From Cellulophaga baltica (GTDB lineage Bacteria; Bacteroidota; Bacteroidia; Flavobacteriales; Flavobacteriaceae): 64,000 nucleotides of DNA. The DNA lies in NCBI RefSeq assembly GCF_018861125.1, contig NZ_JAHKQN010000015.1, positions 124,001 to 188,000 of the forward strand, given 5' to 3'. The notes below the pieces were generated by a model. It did no database searches and had not been told where the DNA came from. It worked only from the letters and a program-made list of their open reading frames with translations. Positions 26,978-34,582 of the stretch are shown here, piece after piece. Each line of letters opens with the position of its first letter. The stretch's first letter is position 1. Position numbers and translations under genes: made by a program.

Positions 26978-27559
26978 ATGGAACTACAGATTGATGACTC
27001 AGTATTAGTAAAAAATTATATCAACGGAGAAGAAAAAGCTCTAGAGGTTTTAATTAATAGACACAACCAGCGTATCTCGAGCTTTATTTACTCGAAAGTT
27101 TTAGATAGAGATATTACGGAAGACATTTTTCAAGATACTTTTATTAAAGTAATTAAAACATTAAGAAAAGGGTCTTATAGTGAAGAAGGTAAATTTTTAC
27201 CGTGGGTAATGAGAATAGCTCACAATTTGGTAATTGACCATTTTAGAAAAAACAAAAGAATGCCAATGTTTGAAGGAAGCGATGATTTTAATATCTTTTC
27301 TGTAATTGGTGATGACAAATTAAATGCTGAAAAGCAATTGATTAAAGATCAAATAGATTCTGATTTAAACCTTTTAATTGAGGAATTGCCAGAAGATCAA
27401 AAAGAAGTTTTATTAATGCGTATCTACAGAGATATGAGTTTTAAAGAAATTTCAGAAAATACAGGAGTTAGTATTAATACTGCTTTAGGAAGAATGCGTT
27501 ATGCTTTAATTAACCTTAGAAAGGTTATTGAAAAGAATAATATCGTTTTAACGAATTAA
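26978..27559 (+). CDS. ECF-type RNA polymerase sigma factor
   Basis: 193 residues. Sigma-70 region 2 spans about 20-90 (DITEDIFQDTFIKV, LPWVMRIAHNLVIDHFRK) and region 4 about 125-185 (LPEDQKEVLLMRIYRDMSFKEIS, then the recognition helix VSINTALGRMRYAL). Unlike typical ECF factors, no anti-sigma gene follows. Instead a 47-residue reading frame is found 69 bases downstream and a shared terminator closes the unit. A perfect dyad precedes the gene. The target promoters are unknown. Confidence 0.93.
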   Translation: MELQIDDSVLVKNYINGEEKALEVLINRHNQRISSFIYSKVLDRDITEDIFQDTFIKVIKTLRKGSYSEEGKFLPWVMRIAHNLVIDHFRKNKRMPMFEGSDDFNIFSVIGDDKLNAEKQLIKDQIDSDLNLLIEELPEDQKEVLLMRIYRDMSFKEISENTGVSINTALGRMRYALINLRKVIEKNNIVLTN

Positions 27560-27628
27560 TAAGCAGTAGAACGATTCATACAATATTTCCGTTTTAGTGG
27601 CGTTATCTTAACATAACAAACAACTATT

Positions 27629-27772
27629 ATGGAAAAAATTTACACTGAGAATCAAAATGCGTGCAAGCTTGCTAAAGCTAGCCCAGAAACTGTTAAGTTC
27701 CTAATGAGTTATTCAAATTCATTACATATTGTTGATTACAATAATCTTCAATTTGAGAATAATTTAAACTAA
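27629..27772 (+). CDS. 47-residue small protein downstream of the sigma factor
   Basis: Short reading frame ATG 27629 to TAA 27772. It begins MEKIYTENQNACKLAKASP and contains ETVKFLMSYSNSLHIV, an amphipathic, probably helical, segment. There is no signal peptide or membrane helix. It has one Cys. Support for coding: it begins at a clean ATG in an otherwise gene-free gap, ends directly before a strong terminator, and the pattern looks like a small protein I associate with this position in other Flavobacteriia, from memory only. It could be a sigma regulator, but no function is shown. Confidence 0.65.
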   Translation: MEKIYTENQNACKLAKASPETVKFLMSYSNSLHIVDYNNLQFENNLN

Positions 27773-27776
27773 AAAA

Positions 27777-27809
27777 TTAAAAAGAGTCGCTATTTGCGAC
27801 TCTTTTTAA
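27777..27809. terminator. Bidirectional terminator overlapping the endonuclease III stop codon
   Basis: Arms TTAAAAAGAGTCGC (27777-27790) and GCGACTCTTTTTAA (27796-27809) pair perfectly around a 5-base loop. It ends the sigma factor unit on the plus strand. Because the endonuclease III gene stops at 27790, its last codons lie inside the right arm. Confidence 0.8.
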
Positions 27810-28455
27810 TTTTATAATACTCATCGAGTACTGTTTTTCTTCCAATTGTTTTTGTGATAATATCATTTTCTAAATTCCAGCCTCTTGCAGGAGAATAATC
27901 ACGACCATACCAAATAATTTGTAAATGTAAATCATTCCATAATTCTTTAGGGAATAATCTTTTTGCATCTTTTTCTGTCTGAACTACATTTTTTCCATTG
28001 GTAAATCCCCAACGAAACATAAGTCTATGTATATGAGTATCAACAGGAAAAGCAGGAATTCCGAAAGCTTGAGAAACAACTACACCTGCCGTTTTATGGC
28101 CTACGGCCGGAAATTCTTCTAATTTTTCCATCTCTTGAGGTACAATACCATCGTATTTATCAATCAACATTTGAGATAAACCATGAATACCCTTAGCTTT
28201 CATAGGTGATAAACCTACTGGACGAATAATATTTCTAATTTCATCAACCGTCATTTTCACCATATCATATGGGTTATCAGCTTTTTCAAATAATAATGGC
28301 GTTATTTGATTTACGCGAACATCAGTACTTTGTGCGGACATAAGTACCGCAATTAAAAGTGTGTAAGGATCTTTATGATCAAGTGGTACAGGTATTGTTG
28401 GGTATAATTCTTTTAATGTATCAATCGTAAATTGTACTTTTTCAGCCTTAGTCAT
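27790..28455 (-). CDS. nth: Endonuclease III-like DNA glycosylase lacking the iron-sulfur cluster
   Basis: 221 residues of the HhH-GPD base-excision repair family, which removes oxidised pyrimidines and nicks the abasic site. The helix-hairpin-helix is LEEFPAVGHKTAG (about 112-124). The catalytic residues are Lys121 and Asp139 (FPVDTHIHRL), matching the E. coli Lys120/Asp138 pair. Classical Nth ends with four cysteines that hold a 4Fe-4S cluster. This protein has no cysteine at all, and the region after YGRDYSPARGW continues with charged residues to the end. The glycosylase/lyase core is intact, so it is probably active without the cluster. Confidence 0.9.
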   Translation of the reverse strand: MTKAEKVQFTIDTLKELYPTIPVPLDHKDPYTLLIAVLMSAQSTDVRVNQITPLLFEKADNPYDMVKMTVDEIRNIIRPVGLSPMKAKGIHGLSQMLIDKYDGIVPQEMEKLEEFPAVGHKTAGVVVSQAFGIPAFPVDTHIHRLMFRWGFTNGKNVVQTEKDAKRLFPKELWNDLHLQIIWYGRDYSPARGWNLENDIITKTIGRKTVLDEYYKIKKSRK

Positions 28456-28557
28456 TGGTATATTTTATAATTCAATTTATAAATCGAATTAGATTCGTTT
28501 AGCAATCTAGATTGCTTATTTGTATTTTTACAAAGAACGAATTTAATTAAAAAAGCT

Positions 28558-29007
28558 ATGAAAACTTTAAAAATAGGGGATAAGGTTCCTGATTTTACAG
28601 CTAAGGATCAAGATGGTAATGAAGTAAAATTATCAGACTATATAGGAAAAAAACTTGTTGTATTTTTTTACCCAAAAGCAAGTACGCCTGGTTGTACCGC
28701 TGAGGCTTGTAATTTAAGAGATAACTATAAAGAATTGCAAGAACAAGGTTATGAATTACTTGGTGTAAGTGCTGATTCAGAAAAAAGACAAACTAACTTT
28801 AGAAATAAATATGAGTTTCCTTTTCCATTACTAGCCGATGAAGATCATACTGTAATTAATGCATTTGGTGTTTGGGGGCCTAAAAAATTTATGGGCCGTG
28901 AGTATGATGGTATTCACAGAATGACTTTTGTAATTGATGAAAAAAGTGAAGTAATAAATGTGATTGAAAAAGTGAAAACTAAAGATCACGCTGCACAAAT
29001 ATTATAA
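28558..29007 (+). CDS. bcp: Thioredoxin-dependent thiol peroxidase (Bcp / peroxiredoxin Q)
   Basis: 149 residues. The peroxidatic cysteine Cys46 sits in TPGCTAEAC and the resolving Cys51 five residues later, the typical Bcp arrangement. The enzyme reduces hydrogen peroxide and organic hydroperoxides with electrons from thioredoxin in the cytoplasm. It is divergent from the endonuclease III gene with a gap of about 100 bases. A DNA repair and an oxidant defence gene side by side is sensible, but the regulatory link is not shown. A terminator follows. Confidence 0.93.
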   Translation: MKTLKIGDKVPDFTAKDQDGNEVKLSDYIGKKLVVFFYPKASTPGCTAEACNLRDNYKELQEQGYELLGVSADSEKRQTNFRNKYEFPFPLLADEDHTVINAFGVWGPKKFMGREYDGIHRMTFVIDEKSEVINVIEKVKTKDHAAQIL

Positions 29008-29015
29008 TACAAAAA

Positions 29016-29046
29016 AACCCTTTAAATGATTGATGTTTAAAGGGTT
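29016..29046. terminator. Terminator after bcp
   Basis: AACCCTTTAAA (29016-29026) pairs with TTTAAAGGGTT (29036-29046), with A-rich sequence before and T-rich sequence after. It lies between convergent genes and can serve both. Confidence 0.75.
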
Positions 29047-29063
29047 ATTTTTTATTTCAAAAG

Positions 29064-30521
29064 CTAAGCTTTTTCTTTTAACGATTTTGGTTTACGCTTA
29101 AAAAGATTGTTCGTTTTAATCATTTCGGCAATACCTTCTGGTAAATGCTTTTCCCAACCTTCTTCATTACTAATAATTTTCTTTAAAACATCTCTAGAGA
29201 AAACATGTAATATTTCAGGGTCGTAATCAATAATGTCCATTACCTTTCCGTTGTATTTGAAGAATTTATACAATTCTTTCATACGCGGATGTACTTTTAT
29301 ATTATTACTGGTCATAATCTGTCCAGTGTCAGGGTTTTTCATTGGATATAAGTAAACTTTCAAATCTTTAAAAAATAATTTTCCGAAAGCTTCTAAGATA
29401 CCACCACTTAAATGACGGTAATATTTCTCATCAAAAATATCAACTAGGTTGTTAACACCCATAGTTAATCCAATCTTTGATTTCGTATAATTATTGAAAT
29501 ATTCTACTAATTTAAAGTATTCTTGAAATTTAGATATCATTACTGTATGGCCAAGAGAACATAAAAGTTCAGCTCTGTCCATAAAATCTTGTTCATCAAT
29601 TTCACCTGATGCTTTTAAATTTGAAAGTGTAATTTCAAAAATAACAACAGTGTTTTTTTCTTCAACGCTTGGTTCTCTTATAAATATATCATAAGATTTT
29701 TTAAGCATATCCATATTTACTTGCGTAACAGGTCTAAAGCTACCACGCAATGCAAGTATATTTTTTTTGTAAAGTAGCGCTGCTGGTAATAAGTTATTAC
29801 CGTCAGGGCCAAACATAACAGCATCGGTCATGTTATTTTTAATAAGTTGCAAACTCATTAATCTATTATCAACTTTTTCAAAACTTGGTCCTGAAAAGTT
29901 AATCATATCAACCTCTAAAGTATCTTTATCTAAATGATCGTATAAATCTTTTAAAATTTTTCTTGGTTGATCGTGGTGATAAAAAGCACCATATATTAAG
30001 TTAACACCTAAAATACCTAGTGTCTCTTGTTGTAAACGCGCTTCATTTTGTTTAAAACGTACATGTATTACAATCTCATCATATTCTTTTTGTTTTGGGT
30101 CTAATTGGTAACGAATTCCTAACCAACCATGACCTTTATATCGCTTAGAAAAGTCAATTGTAGCAACAGTATTAGCATATGAAAAGAACAAACGTTCTGG
30201 GTGTTTTTCACGACTAATTCTATCTTCCATGTTTTTCATCTCATGGCTTAACATTTTTTTTAAGCGAGATTGTGTAACATATCTATTGTCTTTTTCAATA
30301 CCATAAATAGCATCACTAAAATCTTTATCATAAGCACTCATTGCTTTAGCAATAGTACCTGAAGCTCCACCAGACCTAAAAAAATGTCCAGAAGTTTCTT
30401 GGCCTGCGCCAATTTCAGAAAAAGTACCGTAAATATCCGGATTTAGATTAATTCGCAGGGTTTTGGATTTAATAGATGGGATATTTTCAAATCCAATTTC
30501 CTTTTTTAAAACTGACGCCAT
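29064..30521 (-). CDS. Conserved protein of unknown function, about 485 residues
   Basis: 485 residues, not recognised as any characterised enzyme. There is no signal peptide or transmembrane segment, so it is probably cytoplasmic. Notable stretches are GAGQETSGHFFRSGGASG (about 37-54), INFSGPSF near 208 and LTMGVNNLVDIFDEKYY near 375. The high density of charged and conserved-looking motifs suggests an enzyme or large scaffold. Homologues have, as I recall, been labelled nicotinate-nucleotide adenylyltransferase or TonB-dependent receptor. I see neither an HxGH nucleotidyltransferase motif nor a TonB box, plug or barrel, so those labels should not be trusted. It has its own promoter candidate and is divergent from the MBL hydrolase gene. 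Confidence 0.75.
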   Translation of the reverse strand: MASVLKKEIGFENIPSIKSKTLRINLNPDIYGTFSEIGAGQETSGHFFRSGGASGTIAKAMSAYDKDFSDAIYGIEKDNRYVTQSRLKKMLSHEMKNMEDRISREKHPERLFFSYANTVATIDFSKRYKGHGWLGIRYQLDPKQKEYDEIVIHVRFKQNEARLQQETLGILGVNLIYGAFYHHDQPRKILKDLYDHLDKDTLEVDMINFSGPSFEKVDNRLMSLQLIKNNMTDAVMFGPDGNNLLPAALLYKKNILALRGSFRPVTQVNMDMLKKSYDIFIREPSVEEKNTVVIFEITLSNLKASGEIDEQDFMDRAELLCSLGHTVMISKFQEYFKLVEYFNNYTKSKIGLTMGVNNLVDIFDEKYYRHLSGGILEAFGKLFFKDLKVYLYPMKNPDTGQIMTSNNIKVHPRMKELYKFFKYNGKVMDIIDYDPEILHVFSRDVLKKIISNEEGWEKHLPEGIAEMIKTNNLFKRKPKSLKEKA

Positions 30522-30538
30522 GTATTTTGAGTTTGTAA

Positions 30539-30546
30539 CAAAGTTA
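30539..30546 (-). promoter_or_regulatory. Candidate -7 element for the 485-residue gene
   Basis: TAACTTTG on the minus strand matches TAnnTTTG, 17 bases before the start at 30521. It faces the plus-strand element at 30581-30588. Confidence 0.4.
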
Positions 30547-30580
30547 ATAAGATTGGTTAACCTAATAAATAAATATGTTA

Positions 30581-30588
30581 TAAATTTG
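30581..30588 (+). promoter_or_regulatory. Candidate -7 element for the MBL hydrolase gene
   Basis: TAAATTTG matches TAnnTTTG and ends 20 bases before the GTG start at 30609. A TTG at 30553-30555 is a possible but loosely spaced -33 element. Confidence 0.45.
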
Positions 30589-30608
30589 ATATTAAAATAA
30601 CACTTAAG

Positions 30609-31373
30609 GTGACAATTACTTTTTTAGGCACAGGAACATCACAAGGTATCCCTATAATAGGGAGTAAACACCCTGTTTGTTTAAGTGAAAATCAAAAAGA
30701 TAAAAGACTAAGAGTTTCAGTATTAATCTCTTGGGATGACTATAATTATGTAATTGATTGTGGACCAGACTTTAGGCAACAAATGCTTGCTAACCCCATT
30801 GATAAATTAGACGGAATTCTATTTACTCATGAACATTCTGACCATACTGCTGGGTTAGATGATATTCGACCGTTTTTTTTTAGACAAGGTGATATTCCTA
30901 TTTATGCACATAAACGTGTGGTAGACTCCTTAAAACAACGTTTTGAATATATTTTTAAAACAAAAGATAGGTATCCAGGGGCTCCTGCTGTTCAAATTCA
31001 TGAGGTTAAAAATAATGAACCTTTTATCTTAGAAAATAAAACTATTGTACCTGTAAATGTGATGCATAATAAGTTACAAGTATTTGGATATAAAATTCAA
31101 GATTTTGTTTATTTAACAGATGTTAAGACCATTGTTGATGAGGAAATTGAGAAAATTAAAGGAGCTAAAGTTTTAGTTGTTAATGCATTACGTTTAGATC
31201 CGCATATATCTCATTTTAATTTAGAAGAAGCTTTAGCATTTATAGCAAAAGTTAAACCAGAAAAAGCATATTTAACCCATATCAGTCATTTGTTAGGTTT
31301 TCATGAAGAAGTTGAGAAAAACTTGCCTGAAAACGTATATTTGGCCTACGATAATTTATCAATAACCATTTAA
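30609..31373 (+). CDS. MBL-fold metal-dependent hydrolase (PhnP/lipoyl-like group)
   Basis: 254 residues of the metallo-beta-lactamase fold. The zinc motif HEHSDH is at residues 74-79, followed by the HxxD-type metal ligands later (THISH near 237). The start is GTG at 30609, because the family opening ITFLGTGTSQGIP begins directly after it and no ATG precedes it. The family resembles phosphodiesterase-type members such as PhnP. The substrate is unknown. The next gene starts 9 bases downstream and is probably co-transcribed. Confidence 0.88.
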   Translation: MTITFLGTGTSQGIPIIGSKHPVCLSENQKDKRLRVSVLISWDDYNYVIDCGPDFRQQMLANPIDKLDGILFTHEHSDHTAGLDDIRPFFFRQGDIPIYAHKRVVDSLKQRFEYIFKTKDRYPGAPAVQIHEVKNNEPFILENKTIVPVNVMHNKLQVFGYKIQDFVYLTDVKTIVDEEIEKIKGAKVLVVNALRLDPHISHFNLEEALAFIAKVKPEKAYLTHISHLLGFHEEVEKNLPENVYLAYDNLSITI

Positions 31374-31382
31374 GTTTATCAA

Positions 31383-31904
31383 ATGAAAAGTAAGATTTAT
31401 TTATACCTTTTTTTATTCACAGCGCTTATAGCATTGTATTTATTTGTAAGTAGTGGAAAAATGGTACAAGAAAGAGAAGCTAATTATGAATCTTTACAAG
31501 GAAGACAAAAAGAGTTAACTGAAAGTAACAAGCAATTAAAAGACTCTCTACATCAATTAAATTTGAAAATGTTAGAGATGGAATATTTTTCTCTTGACAA
31601 TAATGATGATGCTTTTGCTTATTATGAACATTTGAACATAGAAAATACTTCGGGTTATATTGCAGATAAACTTTTAGAAAGTAACGAAACCAAAGGTGAT
31701 AATCCTTTAGTACCTTATGAAGGCATGGATGGTGATTTTAAAATAAATAAAATAAAAGTTTTAAACCATAAATGGATTGTTGCTGATTTTTCAGATGGAA
31801 AATATTGGGGTGACCTTTTATTAAAATACGAGTTAAAAGATGATCTATCTGTTGATTTTACAGTATTAGATCACCTTTTATATACTAGGAGTAATACAAA
31901 ATAG
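31383..31904 (+). CDS. Single-pass membrane protein with coiled coil
   Basis: 173 residues, not recognised. One N-terminal transmembrane helix (about 4-23) is followed by a coiled-coil-like stretch (about 28-70, rich in Glu, Gln, Leu and Lys). The C-terminal domain (about 75-165) has aromatic and acidic character and contains KVLNHKWIVADFSDGKYWG. Its topology suggests an anchored periplasmic domain. It follows the MBL hydrolase gene by 9 bases and is convergent with the esterase gene, 1 base apart. Confidence 0.7.
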   Translation: MKSKIYLYLFLFTALIALYLFVSSGKMVQEREANYESLQGRQKELTESNKQLKDSLHQLNLKMLEMEYFSLDNNDDAFAYYEHLNIENTSGYIADKLLESNETKGDNPLVPYEGMDGDFKINKIKVLNHKWIVADFSDGKYWGDLLLKYELKDDLSVDFTVLDHLLYTRSNTK

Positions 31905-31905
31905 A

Positions 31906-32565
31906 TTAACTATTGGTAACCAACCAATTTTTTAAAGAATAGAAATTCTGAGGAGCAACTCCATGCCCAACAGGGAATTCTTCGTAGATATTATTAATGT
32001 TTAGTTTGTTTAATAATTCAGGTGCTTTTGAAGCCCAATCAACAGGAATTACTTGATCAACAGAGCCATGAGAAATATAAAATTTAAGCTTGCTGAAATC
32101 ATTTTCTTCGTAACCATTTAATAAAATATTTTCATTGATGTAACCACTTAAAGCCACTACTTTTTGTACTTTTTCAGGATATGACAATGCTACAGAATAG
32201 CTTAATATAGTTCCTTGGCTAAAACCTAAAAGCGTTACATTATTTTCATCTAAGCTATAGGCATTACAAGCTTCTGTTATAAAAACGCTAATTTTATCTC
32301 TCGATTCGATTGCTTGATCATCATCACTCCATTTACCTTTAATATCATCAAAAGTTATAGCGTACCATGCATTACCATATGGTTGCATTTCGTAAGGAGC
32401 TCTTACTGAAATGATACATAATTCTTCAGGTAATTCAGCGGCGAAAGAAAATAAATCTTCTTCATTACTTCCGTAGCCATGAAACATAAAAAGTACGGGT
32501 GGCTTTCCATCTTTTAAGGTTGATGGTTTAATAATATGATATAGCGATAATTCTTTTGTCTGCAT
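31906..32565 (-). CDS. Alpha/beta hydrolase (phospholipase/carboxylesterase family)
   Basis: 219 residues. The nucleophile elbow GFSQG gives Ser116, with Asp170 in GSVDQVIP and His201 in VGHGVAP. The oxyanion stretch FMFHGYGSNEED is at about 27-38. The size and motif order match the small carboxylesterase/phospholipase (acyl-protein thioesterase-like) family, which cleaves ester bonds of lipids or xenobiotics. No signal peptide is seen, so it is cytoplasmic. It is followed on the same strand by two small membrane protein genes upstream, which may share transcripts. Confidence 0.88.
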   Translation of the reverse strand: MQTKELSLYHIIKPSTLKDGKPPVLFMFHGYGSNEEDLFSFAAELPEELCIISVRAPYEMQPYGNAWYAITFDDIKGKWSDDDQAIESRDKISVFITEACNAYSLDENNVTLLGFSQGTILSYSVALSYPEKVQKVVALSGYINENILLNGYEENDFSKLKFYISHGSVDQVIPVDWASKAPELLNKLNINNIYEEFPVGHGVAPQNFYSLKNWLVTNS

Positions 32566-32592
32566 GTTTAAATTGATGTTTAATTAAAAAAT

Positions 32593-32910
32593 TTAGCTTA
32601 TAAATGTAAACCACTTTTGAAATAAAGGTCCGACTATAGGCATTTCTTGTTTTTTACCTGTAATAGCTCCTGAAAATCCATAACCCCAAAGAACAATATA
32701 AAATAAGTATAAACCGTAACCAGCATATGGGCCACCCCATTGACTAATAAATATAGCAAAAGCGATAAATGTCAAATGCAAACCAAATGCTTGTCGTGCG
32801 TGATATCTAGCAAAATCATATTTAGGTTCATTATTCATACTAATTGCAATTAGTGCTCCAACCATTGTAATATATGAGATTATAGCTATTTTTTTTGCTT
32901 GTTTTTCCAT
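32593..32910 (-). CDS. DUF4870-type small membrane protein
   Basis: 105 residues with three predicted transmembrane helices. The patterns HARQAFGLHLT (about 37-47) and the final GPLFQKWF are typical of the DUF4870-like group. The function is unknown. A related but divergent gene lies upstream at 33001-33315, suggesting duplication. Its start lies 27 bases upstream of the esterase gene on the same strand. Confidence 0.75.
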   Translation of the reverse strand: MEKQAKKIAIISYITMVGALIAISMNNEPKYDFARYHARQAFGLHLTFIAFAIFISQWGGPYAGYGLYLFYIVLWGYGFSGAITGKKQEMPIVGPLFQKWFTFIS

Positions 32911-32945
32911 GCTTCAAATTTAGGTTTACTAAATCTTTTGCACAA

Positions 32946-32977
32946 AAAAAGAGGCTTCAAATTTAAAACCTCTTTTT
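32946..32977 (-). terminator. Terminator after the second DUF4870-type gene
   Basis: AAAAAGAGG (32946-32954) and CCTCTTTTT (32969-32977) form a short stem with a 14-base loop. It lies just after the stop codon of the gene ending at 33001 on the minus strand. Confidence 0.6.
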
Positions 32978-33000
32978 ATATTAATTTTGATGTTATTTGC

Positions 33001-33315
33001 TTAACCTAAATCACCAATAAAAGGTATTTTTTCTACTTTCAATTGATTTGCATTTATAGCACCAATTCCCATTAAAATAAAAGGGATTACATTTAAATTT
33101 GATAAAAATTGAAGCCTTGTTATCATCACTAATATATTGGCAATAACAGTAATAATTACAGCTAAAATTATAATTCTAAATGATTGTTTAATATGAAAAT
33201 TTATAAACTCATTGTTTTTATCTCTATTGACAAAATATGCTATAATAAGGCCAATAACGGTTATGTAGCTAATGATTGCCATAGTTTTACCTTCTTCTCT
33301 GATTGATTGATTCAT
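33001..33315 (-). CDS. DUF4870-type small membrane protein (paralogue)
   Basis: 104 residues with an arrangement like its neighbour at 32593-32910: a short polar N-terminus, then three transmembrane helices separated by polar loops, with HIKQSFRI taking the place of HARQAFGL. The similarity of pattern suggests paralogy. The function is unknown. It starts 13 bases after the dihydroorotase-like gene stops on the same strand. Confidence 0.72.
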   Translation of the reverse strand: MNQSIREEGKTMAIISYITVIGLIIAYFVNRDKNNEFINFHIKQSFRIIILAVIITVIANILVMITRLQFLSNLNVIPFILMGIGAINANQLKVEKIPFIGDLG

Positions 33316-33328
33316 GATTGATTAAAGT

Positions 33329-34582
33329 TTAGATTAACACCTCTTTTTCATTGATAATACCATAAACGATACCCTTATGTTTTTGGTTTAAATATGCCGA
33401 ATTTTTACTAGTTGATATACAGTGCTCTTTAGTGAAAACGTATTCTTCATCAGGATTGAAAAGCGTAAAACAAGCTTTTTCTCCTACGGAAAATTTAGGA
33501 GTGTTTATTGCATATCTGTTTCGACCCTTTGTTAATAAAGCAACAGTTTCTTCAACACTAAAAATTTGATTTAAAATTCCGAAGGCACTTTCTAAACCAA
33601 TAGTACCGTAATTAGCATTATCAAATTCTAATATTTTTTCTTCGGTATCAAGTGGTGTATGGTCAGTTGTAACAAAATCAATAATACCATCTTTTAAGCC
33701 TTTTATTAAGGCATTTGTATCTTTTTTTGTTCGTAATGGCGGTAAAACCTTGTAATTAGTATCAAATTCTTCTAAAACTGAATCTGTAAAAAATAGATTA
33801 TGTAACGCAACACTACAACTTACATTTAACCCTTTTTTCTTTGCATTAGCAATTAGTTTTACGGCATTTGCTGTTGAAATAGTTGGTATGTGTAGTTTGC
33901 CACCAGTATATTCTAATATATGTAAATCTCTTGTAATTTGTAAATCTTCAGCTAACGCAGGTATACCTTTTAAGCCTAATTTAGTAGCCGTTTCTTCTTC
34001 GTTTACAACACCTTTGCCAGCAATTTGTTTGTCTAAAGGAAAAGAATACACTAACCCATCAAAACCTTGTGCATACTGCAGAGCAATTTTAAGTAAATTA
34101 GAATTGTTTATCGGGTTTTTAAAATCGCTGAAGGCAACAGCTCCAGCATTTTTCATATCAAAAAGTTCTGCTAAAACTTCTCCTTCTGATTTAACTGTTA
34201 AGGCGCCTAATGGGTATAAGTTGGTAGTTTGTTTTTGCGAAGCGCTTTTTAAGAAAACTATGTTTGAATTAGAATCTGGTATTGGATTTGTACTAGGGTT
34301 TAAAACAACATCTGTAAACCCACTTTTTCCTGCGGTGTACAATCCGTTTTCAATTGTTTCTCGTTCTTCATGGCCTGGTTCGCCAAAACTAACACTACTA
34401 TCAAACCAACCAATTGAAACATGAAGATTTTTTAATTGTATTACTTGCGTATCTTCAGGAGCTTCAATTTTTGTATCTATTGCATCTATAATACCATTTT
34501 TAATAAGAATATCTCTCTTTTTTAAATGCAATTCTGTATTTGAAGCATCTACAATTTTTACGGCTTTTAAAAGTACGTTCAT
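33329..34582 (-). CDS. Dihydroorotase homologue lacking the metal-binding HxH motif
   Basis: 417 residues of the amidohydrolase/dihydroorotase family. In active enzymes the strand-1 block is D-x-H-V-H-x-R-E-P-G. Here residues 61-70 read DSSVSFGEPG, so both zinc histidines are Ser and the substrate-binding Arg is Gly. The later TDHAPH block reads TDHTPLD, keeping the aspartate. It is therefore unlikely to use the standard di-zinc mechanism. Such homologues can be inactive partners of aspartate transcarbamoylase (PyrX-like) or may have another role. The Flavobacteriia form is long known to me as annotated dihydroorotase. It overlaps the BatA-type gene by 4 bases (ATGA). Confidence 0.85.
   Translation of the reverse strand: MNVLLKAVKIVDASNTELHLKKRDILIKNGIIDAIDTKIEAPEDTQVIQLKNLHVSIGWFDSSVSFGEPGHEERETIENGLYTAGKSGFTDVVLNPSTNPIPDSNSNIVFLKSASQKQTTNLYPLGALTVKSEGEVLAELFDMKNAGAVAFSDFKNPINNSNLLKIALQYAQGFDGLVYSFPLDKQIAGKGVVNEEETATKLGLKGIPALAEDLQITRDLHILEYTGGKLHIPTISTANAVKLIANAKKKGLNVSCSVALHNLFFTDSVLEEFDTNYKVLPPLRTKKDTNALIKGLKDGIIDFVTTDHTPLDTEEKILEFDNANYGTIGLESAFGILNQIFSVEETVALLTKGRNRYAINTPKFSVGEKACFTLFNPDEEYVFTKEHCISTSKNSAYLNQKHKGIVYGIINEKEVLI

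Noticed and set aside
29064-30521. TonB-dependent receptor label
   Set aside because: No signal peptide, plug or barrel is seen.
33888-34424. 178-residue frame on the plus strand
   Set aside because: It lies fully inside the dihydroorotase-like gene on the other strand and has no family features.
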